Assembly: GCF_023921225.1 (NCBI RefSeq)
Contig: NZ_CP071527.1
Coordinates: forward strand, 1,764,501-1,828,500
Length of the DNA: 64,000 nucleotides
Reading direction: 5' to 3'
DNA from: Legionella lytica
GTDB lineage: Bacteria > Pseudomonadota > Gammaproteobacteria > Legionellales > Legionellaceae
Below, in pieces: positions 38,784-48,382 of the stretch; within the stretch, counting starts at the first letter, position 1; each line of letters opens with the position of its first letter. The notes beneath the pieces were generated by a model. That model searched no databases, had not been told where the DNA came from, and saw nothing but the letters and a program-made list of their open reading frames with translations. A program made the translations under genes and the position numbers.

Positions 38784-38813
38784 ATCTTACCACAGCCTAG
38801 TGCAGGCGACCAA
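38784..38813 (-). promoter_or_regulatory. Candidate promoter of dacA-ybeD-lipB-lssYZ
   Basis: On the reverse strand TTGGTC (38808-38813), 18 bp, TAAGAT (38784-38789). The remaining ~250 bp of this divergent gap (to rlpA at 39061) are very T-rich, and no gene or clear repeat was seen in them. Confidence 0.35.
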
Positions 38814-39060
38814 TTAACAGATTAAGAAATATTGAATTATTTTCATAAAAAAAAGAATATTCTTAGTAGGGTGGCTAGGTTTATTTAGAACAATATTTTT
38901 ATTATTAACCCATGTGGGCTTTATATGATTCTATTCGGTTTGTATTAAGTCTTTTTGGGCTTAAATTTTATGGTTATGAGTTTTTTTTCCAGTTAATCCT
39001 TCGAAATTTTGTAATCTTTCTGTATATTACTGCGAAGATTTATTTCAAAATTGGAAATTT

Positions 39061-39900
39061 ATGAGAAAGATACTTATTGCTTTAGCAATCTTATTATCAG
39101 GTTGCCAAACTACAAATCAGTCTCTTAACTCTGGGGTGTCAGGAAACAAACACGCTGCAAAAAGTACCCCGCAGAATAGAAACCAAGCGATTTATAATCG
39201 ATATAAGAATAAAGGAAATCGCTACACCCAAGTGCAGGATGGCGCACCAATTAAAGAACGTAAAATGAGCTTTAAGGAGCCTGTTCCGACTCAAGAGCCT
39301 TTAAGCCGTTATGGAAATCCTACGGAGTATTATGTTGATGGTAAAACTTATCGGGTGATGACAAATACACGGCGATATAAAGCACGAGGAACGGCTTCAT
39401 GGTATGGAACTAAATTCCATAAGCAACGAACTTCAAGTGGTGAGCCATATAACATGTATGTTATGTCGGCAGCACATAAGACTTTACCATTACCTACTTA
39501 TGTTCGTGTGAAAAATCTAAATAATGGCAAAGTAGCTGTAGTCAAAGTAAACGATCGAGGTCCGTTTCATTCTGACCGAATAATTGATTTGTCTTATGCA
39601 GCAGCATTAAAACTGGGCGTATTTCCTAAAGGTACTGCTCTTGTAGAGATTGAAGCATTAGCTGGTCCTGCGACGGAAGGACGCTATTTTATTCAAGCAG
39701 GAGCTTTTGTAACGGCTACATCGGCAAAACAATTGAAATCGAAATTAGATCGTCTATCCCGTTCGCCGGTGACTATTGAACATTATAAAAAGCACTATAT
39801 TGTTCGGGTCGGACCATTTGCGAATAAGGATATGGCAGACAGTTTAAAGCAAAAATTAGCACGTAATGGTGTAAAAGGTTCTTTTTCCGTTTTGATTTAG
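39061..39900 (+). CDS. rlpA: RlpA-like septal ring lytic transglycosylase with SPOR domain
   Basis: Lipoprotein (lipobox LLSGC at residue ~15) of 279 residues. The double-psi beta-barrel transglycosylase domain runs from about residue 100 to 200, with RGTASWYGTKFHKQRTSSGEPYNMY and VKVNDRGPFHSDRIIDLSYAAA. The C-terminal ~70 residues form a SPOR domain that binds denuded septal glycan (YFIQAGAF, HYIVRVGPFANK). It is divergent from dacA, another cell-wall gene. Confidence 0.93.
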   Translation: MRKILIALAILLSGCQTTNQSLNSGVSGNKHAAKSTPQNRNQAIYNRYKNKGNRYTQVQDGAPIKERKMSFKEPVPTQEPLSRYGNPTEYYVDGKTYRVMTNTRRYKARGTASWYGTKFHKQRTSSGEPYNMYVMSAAHKTLPLPTYVRVKNLNNGKVAVVKVNDRGPFHSDRIIDLSYAAALKLGVFPKGTALVEIEALAGPATEGRYFIQAGAFVTATSAKQLKSKLDRLSRSPVTIEHYKKHYIVRVGPFANKDMADSLKQKLARNGVKGSFSVLI

Positions 39901-39972
39901 CGGCGGTATATGGAATAATTAACGTTGTGAGATCAAAATAGTTTTTAATTTTAATGGTGAGGTGTTCGATAA

Positions 39973-41145
39973 ATGCATGAAGGCTCTGTCTTTTATACAA
40001 TATTTTTAATTTTTGCAGGGGCTGCATTTCTATCGACGCTAGTATTGTATACCAAGCAGTCATTATTAGTGGCCTATATCCTGCTTGGCGCCATACTTGG
40101 CCCCTGGGGAATAGGGCTTGTACCTGATGTGACTACGGTGCAGCAAGTAGGAGATATAGGGATTGTGTTTCTTTTGTTCCTGTTAGGCTTGCACTTACAA
40201 CCGCAAAACTTGGTGCATATGCTTAAAAAGGTAACTTGGATTGCTTTAGTTAGCTCCCTTCTTTTTGCTGTGCTTTCTTATTGTGTAGGTCGTTATTTTG
40301 GACTTACAGTAACTGAGTCGTGGATTTTAGGCGGGGCGATGATGTTCTCCAGTACTATCATCGGCTTAAAGTTATTGCCTACGACCATATTGCATCACCA
40401 GCATACGGGTGAAGTAATGATCAGTGTGCTGCTTATGCAAGACGTTATTGCGATTGTAGTGCTGATTTTAATTAATGGGGCACAAAAGGCAGGTGGATTA
40501 TCATGGGACGACTTATTCCTAGTAGGTCTTGCTTTACCCGCATTATGCTTGTTTGCCTTTGCTGTTGAGAAGCATGTTTTAATTAGATTATTAGCTCGTT
40601 TTGATAGAACTCAAGAATATGTCTTTTTATTGTCTATTGGCTGGTGTCTTGGTTTGTCAGTATTGGCACAAAAAATCGGTCTTTCTGAGGACATTGGTGC
40701 GTTTGTTGCCGGTGTAGCTTTGGCAGCAAGCCCGATCTCACTTTTTATTGCAGAAAGTTTAAAACCTTTAAGAGACTTCTTTTTGGTTATGTTTTTCTTT
40801 TCTATTGGCGCAACCTTCAATTTTGGTTTTGTAGGGCAAGTAATTATTCCTGCTCTTATCCTTTCTGCGTTACTTCTAATTTTTAAGCCAGCTTTATTTT
40901 ATTTATTATTAGAAAAATCAGGTGAAAAGAAACAAGTTTCCAAAGAGGTCGGTATTCGATTGGGACAGGCTAGTGAGTTCTCTTTGCTTGTTGCAAGTAT
41001 TGCATTAAGTTCTAAACTTATTTCAGAGTTAGCTTCTAATCTAATTCAAGCAACAACTATTTTAACCTTTATTGTTTCTTCCTACTTAGTTGTGCTGAAA
41101 TACCCAACCCCTATAGCACTGTCTGATAAAATGCGTAAGGATTAA
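39973..41145 (+). CDS. CPA2 family cation:proton antiporter
   Basis: About 12 hydrophobic helices over 390 residues, with the CPA2 features GAILGPWGIGL, LLFLLGLHLQPQ, and SEDIGAFVAGVALAASP. It resembles the membrane part of KefB/KefC/YbaL, but there is no cytosolic TrkA-N domain, so gating by glutathione or nucleotides is not expected. GAGGTG lies upstream of the ATG. ampE follows after 5 bp. The transported ion (K+ or Na+) is not evident. Confidence 0.88.
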   Translation: MHEGSVFYTIFLIFAGAAFLSTLVLYTKQSLLVAYILLGAILGPWGIGLVPDVTTVQQVGDIGIVFLLFLLGLHLQPQNLVHMLKKVTWIALVSSLLFAVLSYCVGRYFGLTVTESWILGGAMMFSSTIIGLKLLPTTILHHQHTGEVMISVLLMQDVIAIVVLILINGAQKAGGLSWDDLFLVGLALPALCLFAFAVEKHVLIRLLARFDRTQEYVFLLSIGWCLGLSVLAQKIGLSEDIGAFVAGVALAASPISLFIAESLKPLRDFFLVMFFFSIGATFNFGFVGQVIIPALILSALLLIFKPALFYLLLEKSGEKKQVSKEVGIRLGQASEFSLLVASIALSSKLISELASNLIQATTILTFIVSSYLVVLKYPTPIALSDKMRKD

Positions 41146-41150
41146 TTATA

Positions 41151-41900
41151 ATGAAATTATTGGTCATATTATTGTGCTTGTTTAGCGAACGTTTTTTAGT
41201 TCATACCATTTCTTATCAGCGGTTTTATTGGTTTGGTAATTATTATCAATCAATCAAAAACATTGCAGACAAACATGGTTTTTTTAAGAACCCCTGGGCT
41301 TTGCTTGGGTTAATTGTATTACCGCTTATTGTTGCAACGGGTTTTATCTATTTGCTACTTCATGGAATATTTTACGGTTTTATGGGCGTGCTTTTAAATA
41401 TTGTGTTGTTTTTTTACTGCTTAGGCCCACAGAATGTTTTTTATCCAGTCACGCATTCAGAGACTGAAAATAGTAATGAGCTCGCAGGCAATTATCTGTC
41501 CATGGTCAATCAGCAGTTATTCTCGGTGATATTTTGGTACATTGTTGCAGGTCCAATTGCAATGGTGGCTTATCGATTAATTGCCTTGTGTCGAACTATT
41601 GCGCCAGTTAGTTTTCAGGCGAATGAAATTGCTGATCTACTTGAGTGGATACCAGCGCGCTTAACTGTTCTCTTATTCTTATTGGTTGGGAACTTCCAAC
41701 GTGGTTTAAAATTGTTTTCCAACTATTTTTTAGCTAAGCCTGATTTCAATAATGAAATGATCCGCGAATGTGGTTTGCAGGCTGCACGTACTAATGATTC
41801 AGAAGAAGTGCCTATGCCAGTAGCAGAAGGATTGGTTGAGCATGCCATTATTGTGACGTTGGTACTTATTGCGTTGTTTACATTGATTTCCTGGTTGTAA
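41151..41900 (+). CDS. ampE: AmpE-like inner membrane protein
   Basis: Polytopic protein of 249 residues in the CobD/AmpE superfamily. The N-terminal LFSERFLVHTISYQRFYWF matches the AmpE start, and EWIPARLTVLLFLLVGNF is the conserved family core. In enterobacteria ampE is paired with ampD; no ampD is adjacent here, and the partner instead is a CPA2 antiporter. Its role in beta-lactamase induction is only an enterobacterial precedent. Confidence 0.85.
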   Translation: MKLLVILLCLFSERFLVHTISYQRFYWFGNYYQSIKNIADKHGFFKNPWALLGLIVLPLIVATGFIYLLLHGIFYGFMGVLLNIVLFFYCLGPQNVFYPVTHSETENSNELAGNYLSMVNQQLFSVIFWYIVAGPIAMVAYRLIALCRTIAPVSFQANEIADLLEWIPARLTVLLFLLVGNFQRGLKLFSNYFLAKPDFNNEMIRECGLQAARTNDSEEVPMPVAEGLVEHAIIVTLVLIALFTLISWL

Positions 41901-41939
41901 GATTAGCCATAGGAAATGTGTATCAACGCTGACTTCCTG

Positions 41940-42010
41940 ATACTTGCCCGCAGGATCCAGAGATTTTGATGAGAAACTGGATTCCGCGGACAAGCTGCGG
42001 AACGTCGGAG
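41940..42010. repeat. Degenerate palindromic repeat
   Basis: ATCCAG (41955-41960) pairs with CTGGAT (41977-41982), and TTCCGC (41982-41987) with GCGGAA (41997-42002). Without a GTAG head, it differs from the other three families and may be a separate interspersed repeat. The remaining gap before the lipoprotein gene holds nothing else clear. Confidence 0.4.
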
Positions 42011-42066
42011 AGGATAAAAGTTACGACACGTTGCAATCATGTTTTTAATTAATGGATCCTTAGTCG

Positions 42067-42450
42067 ATGAATGTTTTAATACGTATTTGTTTTTGTGTGC
42101 TATTACTTAGTCTCTTTGGCTGTGTATCTAAAGCCGGACTTCGAGGGCAAGCTTTAGCTCAATGCAATGCAACATGCATACAGCATTTTGAGTTTTGTAA
42201 GCAAAATTGTGTTGATAATTGTCCTACCTGCTCATGGAATTCAACACGCCAATCTGCAGTAAACTTTTCAAAATATGTGAATGAGCGCAAAGTAGAGGGT
42301 AAAAAGGTCATGCGTGAGTTGAATTCTTACCGCGATCCACTACAATGCCGCAAAGTTACATGTGATTGCATCGCTGATTTAACAGCATGTAAACAAAGTT
42401 GTTCTGGTGTAATCCATAAACGATTACAAGCGATACCTAATTGTGTTTAA
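42067..42450 (+). CDS. Cysteine-rich lipoprotein of unknown function
   Basis: A 127-residue exported protein with a lipobox (LLSLFGC, Cys19). The mature part has 12 further cysteines in two clusters. The first (about residues 33-55) follows CxxxC-x6-CxxxCxxxCxxC; the second (about residues 94-126) includes VTCDCIADLTACKQSC. The spacing suggests multiple disulfides in the periplasm, or metal binding. It ends 29 bp before the aceE ATG, so it may share the aceE transcript, which is odd for a periplasmic protein. Confidence 0.82.
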   Translation: MNVLIRICFCVLLLSLFGCVSKAGLRGQALAQCNATCIQHFEFCKQNCVDNCPTCSWNSTRQSAVNFSKYVNERKVEGKKVMRELNSYRDPLQCRKVTCDCIADLTACKQSCSGVIHKRLQAIPNCV

Positions 42451-42479
42451 TAGATAAAAAGAATGTCGGGGACATGTTC

Positions 42480-45143
42480 ATGGCAAATGAAACTAATTTA
42501 GATTTGGATCCTATTGAAACGCGTGAATGGCTGGATGCCCTACAAGCTGTATTGACCAATGATGGTGCTGAGCGCGGAGCTTTTATTTTACAGCAGCTTT
42601 TAAATAAGGCTAATACGGAAGGAGTAAAGTTAACTGGTTCACTCAATACTCCTTATCGCAATACGATTAAAACTTATGAGGAAAAGCCAATTCCACCAGA
42701 TGAGGGGATGGCTAAACGTATTAATGCCCTAATTCGATGGAATGCCGTGGCGATGGTATTGCGTGCTGGAAAATATGCTGCTGAGCTTGGTGGTCATATT
42801 GCCTCTTATGCTTCTTCATCCACACTGTATGAGACTGGCTTCAACCACTTTTTTAAAGGCCCAAATAGTGAAGGTGGTGGTGATTTACTTTACATCCAAG
42901 GCCATTCTTCGCCAGGTATTTATGCTCGTGCATTTCTTGAGGGCCGCTTAGATGAAAATCAATTAAACAATTTTAGACAAGAGGTTGAAGTCAATGGCTT
43001 GTCTTCATACCCACATCCTTGGCTAATGCAGGATTTTTGGCAATTCCCAACAGTTTCCATGGGCTTAGGACCATTACAAGCTATTTATCAGGCACGCTTT
43101 TTAAAATATTTGGAACATCGTGGTCTTATTAAAGAAACCGGTAGAAAAGTATGGGCGTTTTTAGGTGATGGGGAAACTGATGAGCCAGAATCTTTAGGTG
43201 CTTTAAGTATCGCTGCCCGCGAGCAATTGGATAATCTTATTTTTGTAGTGAATTGTAATTTACAACGCCTTGATGGCCCGGTTCGTGGTAATGGCAAAAT
43301 CATTCAAGAGCTTGAGCGTGTGTTCCGTGGCGCTGGTTGGAATGTAATTAAAGTAATTTGGGGTAGCCGCTGGGATCCTTTATTTGCTGTAGATAAAGAT
43401 GGTTGGATGCAAAAGCGCATGGAAGAATGTGTTGATGGTGAATATCAGGCTTATAAAGCAAATAATGGTGCTTATGTAAGACAACATTTCTTTAATCAAT
43501 ACCCTGAGTTAAAGAAAATGGTTGAGCACTATTCAGATGACGACATTTGGCGCTTAAATCGTGGTGGCCATGACTCTCAAAAAGTATATGCAGCATACGC
43601 TGAAGCCGTAGCTCATAAAGGCACTCCTACCGTAATTCTTGCTAAAACAATTAAAGGTTATGGAATGGGGGCTGCAGGCGAAGGGCAAAACATCACCCAT
43701 CAGCAAAAGAAAATGACTGCAGATCAGTTAAAAGTGTTTAGAGACCGATTTAATATTCCAATTACTGATGAGCAAATTGCTGACCTCCCTTTTTATAAGC
43801 CAGCGGATGATAGCCCGGAGATAAAATATCTTAAAAAGCAACGTGAAGCATTAGGTGGCTACCTGCCTTCGCGTACTACTAAAGTGGAGCCATTGAAAGC
43901 TCCTGAGCTAGCTGATTTTGCATCAGTTACCAAAGGCTTAGGTGAGCGTGAGATTTCTACTACAATGGCTTTTGTACGTATTCTTGGAACGTTATTAAAG
44001 AATAAAGAACTCAGTTCACGAATTGTTCCTATCGTTCCTGATGAGTGCAGGACCTTTGGTATGGAAGGTTTGTTCCGCCAAATCGGTATTTACTCACCAG
44101 TGGGCCAGCTATACACCCCAGTGGATCATGAGCAGGTTATGTTCTATCGCGAAGCTAAAGATGGGCAAATTCTTGAAGAGGGTATTAACGAGGCTGGTGC
44201 ATTCTGTTCTTGGATTGCCGCTGCGACTTCATACAGTACCAATCAATTGGCGATGATTCCGTTCTATATTTACTACTCCATGTTTGGTTTCCAACGTATT
44301 GGTGATTTAGCATGGGCTGCGGGGGATATGCAAGCTCGAGGCTTCTTATTAGGCGGTACTGCAGGACGAACTACACTTGCGGGTGAAGGGTTACAACACC
44401 AAGATGGCCATAGCCATATCATGGCATCAACGATTCCTAACTGTGTTTGCTATGACCCAACGTATGCTTATGAGTTGGCAGTAATTATTCAGCACGGTTT
44501 ATATCGCATGTATGAAAAAATGGATAACGTGTTTTATTACATCAGCGTAATGAATGAAAACTACGTACAACCTGATATGCCTGAAGGAGTTGAAGAGGGC
44601 ATTATTAAGGGGATGTATCTATTACAAGAAAGCAAGAATAAATCAAAGCAACATGTTCAATTAATGGGATGTGGAACTATTCTTCGCGAAGTAATTAAAG
44701 CTGCGGAAATGCTCGAAGCTGATTACTCAATCACTTCAGATATTTGGAGTGTGACCAGCTTTAATGAATTACGTCGTGAAGGTTTAGCTGTAGAACGCTA
44801 CAATGCGATGCACCCTGAACAAAAAGCCCAAGAAAGTTATGTGACCACGCAATTAAAAGGAACACAAGGTCCTGTTATTGCGGCAACGGATTACATGCGT
44901 CTTTTTGCTGATCAAATTCGTCCTTTTGTACCAAATCATTATGTGACTTTAGGTACTGATGGTTATGGACGAAGTGATACTCGCGAACGTCTACGTCATT
45001 TCTTTGAAGTTGATGCAAAATATATCGTGCTAGCGGCATTAAATGCTTTAGTTGCTGAAGGCAGCATTGATAAGTCTAAAGTAGCTGATGCAATTAAGCG
45101 TTACAACATTAATCCTGACAAGCTGGATCCAGTAACTCATTAA
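42480..45143 (+). CDS. aceE: Pyruvate dehydrogenase E1 component (homodimeric type)
   Basis: Thiamine-diphosphate enzyme decarboxylating pyruvate and acetylating the lipoyl domains of AceF. The ThDP/Mg motif GDGETDEPESLGALSIAAR leads to NCNLQRLDGPVRGNG. From the ATG at 42480 the protein is 887 residues, exactly the E. coli length. GGGG at 42468-42471 supports this start over the one at 42441, which overlaps the lipoprotein gene. It heads the aceE-aceF-lpdA unit. No pdhR regulator gene is adjacent. Confidence 0.97.
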   Translation: MANETNLDLDPIETREWLDALQAVLTNDGAERGAFILQQLLNKANTEGVKLTGSLNTPYRNTIKTYEEKPIPPDEGMAKRINALIRWNAVAMVLRAGKYAAELGGHIASYASSSTLYETGFNHFFKGPNSEGGGDLLYIQGHSSPGIYARAFLEGRLDENQLNNFRQEVEVNGLSSYPHPWLMQDFWQFPTVSMGLGPLQAIYQARFLKYLEHRGLIKETGRKVWAFLGDGETDEPESLGALSIAAREQLDNLIFVVNCNLQRLDGPVRGNGKIIQELERVFRGAGWNVIKVIWGSRWDPLFAVDKDGWMQKRMEECVDGEYQAYKANNGAYVRQHFFNQYPELKKMVEHYSDDDIWRLNRGGHDSQKVYAAYAEAVAHKGTPTVILAKTIKGYGMGAAGEGQNITHQQKKMTADQLKVFRDRFNIPITDEQIADLPFYKPADDSPEIKYLKKQREALGGYLPSRTTKVEPLKAPELADFASVTKGLGEREISTTMAFVRILGTLLKNKELSSRIVPIVPDECRTFGMEGLFRQIGIYSPVGQLYTPVDHEQVMFYREAKDGQILEEGINEAGAFCSWIAAATSYSTNQLAMIPFYIYYSMFGFQRIGDLAWAAGDMQARGFLLGGTAGRTTLAGEGLQHQDGHSHIMASTIPNCVCYDPTYAYELAVIIQHGLYRMYEKMDNVFYYISVMNENYVQPDMPEGVEEGIIKGMYLLQESKNKSKQHVQLMGCGTILREVIKAAEMLEADYSITSDIWSVTSFNELRREGLAVERYNAMHPEQKAQESYVTTQLKGTQGPVIAATDYMRLFADQIRPFVPNHYVTLGTDGYGRSDTRERLRHFFEVDAKYIVLAALNALVAEGSIDKSKVADAIKRYNINPDKLDPVTH

Positions 45144-45154
45144 GAGATTTCAAC

Positions 45155-45181
45155 AAAGGCTAGGTAATAAATCTAGCCTTT
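45155..45181 (+). terminator. Hairpin between aceE and aceF
   Basis: AAAGGCTAG (45155-45163) pairs with CTAGCCTTT (45173-45181) around a 9-nt loop. Only a short T stretch follows, so it may act as an attenuator or mRNA-stability element rather than a full terminator. Confidence 0.4.
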
Positions 45182-45206
45182 ATCCAGACTACATTAGAGG
45201 ACAGAT

Positions 45207-46814
45207 ATGGCAAATGAAATAGAGGTTAAGATCCCTGATATAGGCGGTTCTTCCCAGGTTGATGTGATTGAGGTTTTGGTTAAAATTGGCGATAAAATTG
45301 AGATTGATACGCCATTAGTTACTTTAGAATCAGATAAAGCCAGTATGGAGATTCCTTCCTCGGTCGCAGGAACAATTACTAGCTTGAAAGTTAATGTTGG
45401 AGACAAGGTTTCTGAAGGTGATGTGATTTTGCTAGCTACAGTAGACAATGCCAGTGGAGCTCCTAAAGAGGATACTAAGCCTAGTGAGCCAGTAGCTGAA
45501 CGTAACCCTGAGCCAAGTGCTACTCAAGAAACTTCTACAGCAACCGTAGAGAAAGAAATTGAAGTTAAGATTCCCGACATTGGTGGTGCTAAAGTTGATG
45601 TAATTGAAGTGATGGTTCAAGTTGGCGACCAAATTTCAGTTGATATGCCACTGATTACGTTAGAGTCTGATAAAGCCAGTATGGAGATACCCTCTCCAGT
45701 GGCAGGGACTATCACGAAGTTAAGTCTTAAAGTTGGAGACAAGGTTTCTGAAGGCGATCTAATTCTTCTCGCTAAGACGATGGGGGCTGCGGAGCAAGCT
45801 CCAAAAGAAGAAGTGAAACAGGCTGCTGAAGCCCCCACTGCGTCTTCTGCTCCAGCAAGTGCACCTGTAAGTGCTCAGCCAGCAGCTAGTGAATACAGTT
45901 CTGAATCTGCAGCATTAGTTTCCGCAGGCCCTGCCGTTAGACGCATGGCAAGAGAGCTTGGTGTTAATTTAGCTGCTGTAAAAGGAAGCGGACGCAAAGG
46001 TCGTATCGGTAAAGAAGATATTCAAGCTTATGTTAAAGCGCGTTTGAGCGAGCAATCTGCCCCTGGTTCTGGAGCTTTCGGAATTCCAGCTGCTCCAGTC
46101 ATTGATTTTACTCAGTTTGGTGAGATTGAAACAAAGCCGCTTAATAAAATTAAAAAACTTACTGGAGTGAACGTTCATCGCTCATGGATCACTATCCCTC
46201 ATGTGACTCAGTTTGATTCTGCAGATATTACTGATGTTGAAGCATTTAGAAAAGAAGAAGCGGAACGTTCTAAAGATAAAGGCTATAAACTTACTTTATT
46301 GGCTTTTGTTTGTGCTGTAGTGAGCAAAGCATTACGTACTTTCCCCCAATTTAATGCATCTTTGGATGCCAGTGGAGCTAACTTAATTTATAAAAAATAT
46401 TGCAATATTGGGATCGCAGTGGAAACTCCAAATGGTTTGGTTGTTCCTGTAATTAAAAATGTTGATAAATTAAGTATTGCCGAGATTGCTACTGAAATGG
46501 GACGTTTAAGTGCTAAAGCTCGTGATAAAGGATTAATGCCAGCGGATATGTCTGGTGGTTGCTTCACGATTTCAAGCCTCGGTGGTATCGGGGGGACTTC
46601 ATTTACGCCTATAGTGAATAGCCCAGAAGTTGCGATTTTAGGCTTGTCTCGTTCAGAGATAAAACCTGTCTATGAGAACGGAGCGTTTCAACCAAGGCTG
46701 ATATTGCCCTTATCATTATCGTATGATCATCGTGTTATTGATGGTGCAGAAGCTGCGCGCTTCACGCGTTTTATTTGTGATAGCTTAAGTGATATCCGAC
46801 GAATTTTGCTTTAA
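45207..46814 (+). CDS. aceF: Dihydrolipoamide acetyltransferase (E2) of pyruvate dehydrogenase
   Basis: E2 core of the complex. Two lipoyl domains are present, each with the lipoylation motif ESDKASMEIPS (residues ~45 and ~155), joined by Pro/Ala/Glu-rich linkers; E. coli has three. The peripheral subunit-binding domain follows (AVRRMARELGVNLAAVKGSG), then the catalytic domain with the SYDHRVIDGAEAARF active site. 535 residues. Lipoylation requires LipB, encoded in this window. Confidence 0.97.
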   Translation: MANEIEVKIPDIGGSSQVDVIEVLVKIGDKIEIDTPLVTLESDKASMEIPSSVAGTITSLKVNVGDKVSEGDVILLATVDNASGAPKEDTKPSEPVAERNPEPSATQETSTATVEKEIEVKIPDIGGAKVDVIEVMVQVGDQISVDMPLITLESDKASMEIPSPVAGTITKLSLKVGDKVSEGDLILLAKTMGAAEQAPKEEVKQAAEAPTASSAPASAPVSAQPAASEYSSESAALVSAGPAVRRMARELGVNLAAVKGSGRKGRIGKEDIQAYVKARLSEQSAPGSGAFGIPAAPVIDFTQFGEIETKPLNKIKKLTGVNVHRSWITIPHVTQFDSADITDVEAFRKEEAERSKDKGYKLTLLAFVCAVVSKALRTFPQFNASLDASGANLIYKKYCNIGIAVETPNGLVVPVIKNVDKLSIAEIATEMGRLSAKARDKGLMPADMSGGCFTISSLGGIGGTSFTPIVNSPEVAILGLSRSEIKPVYENGAFQPRLILPLSLSYDHRVIDGAEAARFTRFICDSLSDIRRILL

Positions 46815-46844
46815 TAACTGATTAATAAATAAAGAGGTTTTGCA

Positions 46845-48269
46845 ATGGCTAGTAAAATAAAGACTGATGTTGTCGTATTAGGAAGTGGCCCAGGTGGATA
46901 TACTGCTGCATTTAGAGCAGCTGATTTAGGAAAGAAAGTTGTTTTGGTTGAGCGTTATGATTCATTAGGTGGTGTTTGCTTAAACGTAGGTTGTATCCCA
47001 TCTAAAGCTTTATTACACATTGCTAAAGTTGTTGAAGAAGCGCATGAGATGGAAGATCAAGGTGTGAGCTTTGGCAAACCAACCATGGATAATAAAAAAA
47101 TGGTTGCGTGGAAAAACTCCGTTGTTAGTAAATTGACTGGAGGCTTAAAAGCACTGGCAAAACAACGTAAAGTTGAGGTAGTTACTGGTGTAGGTAAGTT
47201 TTCTGGCACGCATCAAGTTACTGTGGATACTAAAGACGGTCCTGTTGACGTTGAGTTTGAAAATGCAATTATTGCTGTAGGTTCTGAATCAGTTAACTTA
47301 CCATTCATTCCAGAAGACAAGCGTATATTTAGCTCCACTGGTGCTTTAGAACTTGCTGATATTAAAGGCAGCTTATTGGTTTTAGGTGGTGGAATCATTG
47401 GTCTGGAAATGGCAACTGTTTATTCTGCTTTAGGAGTAGATGTAACTGTTGTGGAGTTTATGGACCAATTAATTCCTGGTGCTGATGCTGATTTAGTTAA
47501 CGTGTTACAAAAACGTATGACCAAAAAAGGCGTTAAATTCTTGTTAAAGACCAAAGTTACTGGGGTTGAAGCGAAGAAAGATGGTATTTACGTTTCTATG
47601 GAAGGCGAACACAAGACTGATAAGCCACTTTGCTTCCAACAGGTTCTTGTTTCTGTAGGTAGAAAGCCTAACGGTGGTATGATTAATGCTGAGAAAGCTG
47701 GCGTTAATGTCGATGAGCGTGGATTTATTCAAGTAGATAAACAACAACGTACCAATGTTCCACATATTTTTGCTATTGGGGATGTTGTAGGCCAACCTAT
47801 GTTAGCACATAAAGCTATCCCTGAAGGTAAAGTGGCTGCAGAAGTAATTGCAGGCATGAAACATTTCTTTGATCCTAATTGTATTGCCAGTGTTGCTTAT
47901 ACTGATCCTGAATTAGCTTGGGCTGGTTTAACTGAAAAAGAAGCCAAAGAGAAGGGCATTCGTTACGAAAAAGCAACCTTTCCTTGGGTTGCGAGTGGGC
48001 GTGCATTAAGCATGGGGCGTGAAGAGGGGATGACTAAATTGTTGTTCTGCCCAGATACAAATCGTATCCTTGGTTCTGGGATTGTTGGTGTTAATGCAGG
48101 TGATTTAATTGCTGAAACTGCATTAGCAATCGAAATGTGCTGTGATGTGGAAGATATCGCATTAACGATTCATCCTCATCCAACATTATCCGAAACAATT
48201 GCTCAGGCGGCTGAAGCTTTTGAAGGAACGATTACTGATCTTTATTTACCGAAGAAAAAGAAAGATTAA
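46845..48269 (+). CDS. lpdA: Dihydrolipoamide dehydrogenase (E3)
   Basis: FAD enzyme that reoxidises dihydrolipoamide with NAD+. The FAD-binding GSGPGGYTAAFRAADLG motif is followed by the redox disulfide C45-x4-C50 (GGVCLNVGCIPSK). The NAD-binding LGGGIIGLEMATVYSALG is near residue 180, and the catalytic HPHPTLSETIAQAAE is at the C-terminus. 474 residues. It ends the operon, with a family C repeat doublet directly after. Confidence 0.97.
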   Translation: MASKIKTDVVVLGSGPGGYTAAFRAADLGKKVVLVERYDSLGGVCLNVGCIPSKALLHIAKVVEEAHEMEDQGVSFGKPTMDNKKMVAWKNSVVSKLTGGLKALAKQRKVEVVTGVGKFSGTHQVTVDTKDGPVDVEFENAIIAVGSESVNLPFIPEDKRIFSSTGALELADIKGSLLVLGGGIIGLEMATVYSALGVDVTVVEFMDQLIPGADADLVNVLQKRMTKKGVKFLLKTKVTGVEAKKDGIYVSMEGEHKTDKPLCFQQVLVSVGRKPNGGMINAEKAGVNVDERGFIQVDKQQRTNVPHIFAIGDVVGQPMLAHKAIPEGKVAAEVIAGMKHFFDPNCIASVAYTDPELAWAGLTEKEAKEKGIRYEKATFPWVASGRALSMGREEGMTKLLFCPDTNRILGSGIVGVNAGDLIAETALAIEMCCDVEDIALTIHPHPTLSETIAQAAEAFEGTITDLYLPKKKKD

Positions 48270-48279
48270 GTCTACGTAG

Positions 48280-48359
48280 GTAGCCCGTATTCGTACAGCG
48301 TAATATGGGGATTTACGCCAAAATGTCCCGTGTTACGACCTTTGTCTAATACGGGCTAC
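48280..48359. repeat. REP-like inverted doublet, family C copy 3 (best preserved)
   Basis: An 80-bp element with perfect 12-bp terminal inverted repeats GTAGCCCGTATT (48280-48291) and AATACGGGCTAC (48348-48359). Each half forms a GTAG-headed hairpin (CCCGTATT..AATATGGG and CCCGTGTT..AATACGGG). It fills the lpdA to rimI gap. Confidence 0.75.
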
Positions 48360-48382
48360 ATTCTTTAGGAGCACAAGGAATT

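Noticed and set aside
48280..48359. CRISPR-like repeats among the palindromes
   Set aside because: Copies are dispersed singly or as inverted pairs, without regular spacers or cas genes.
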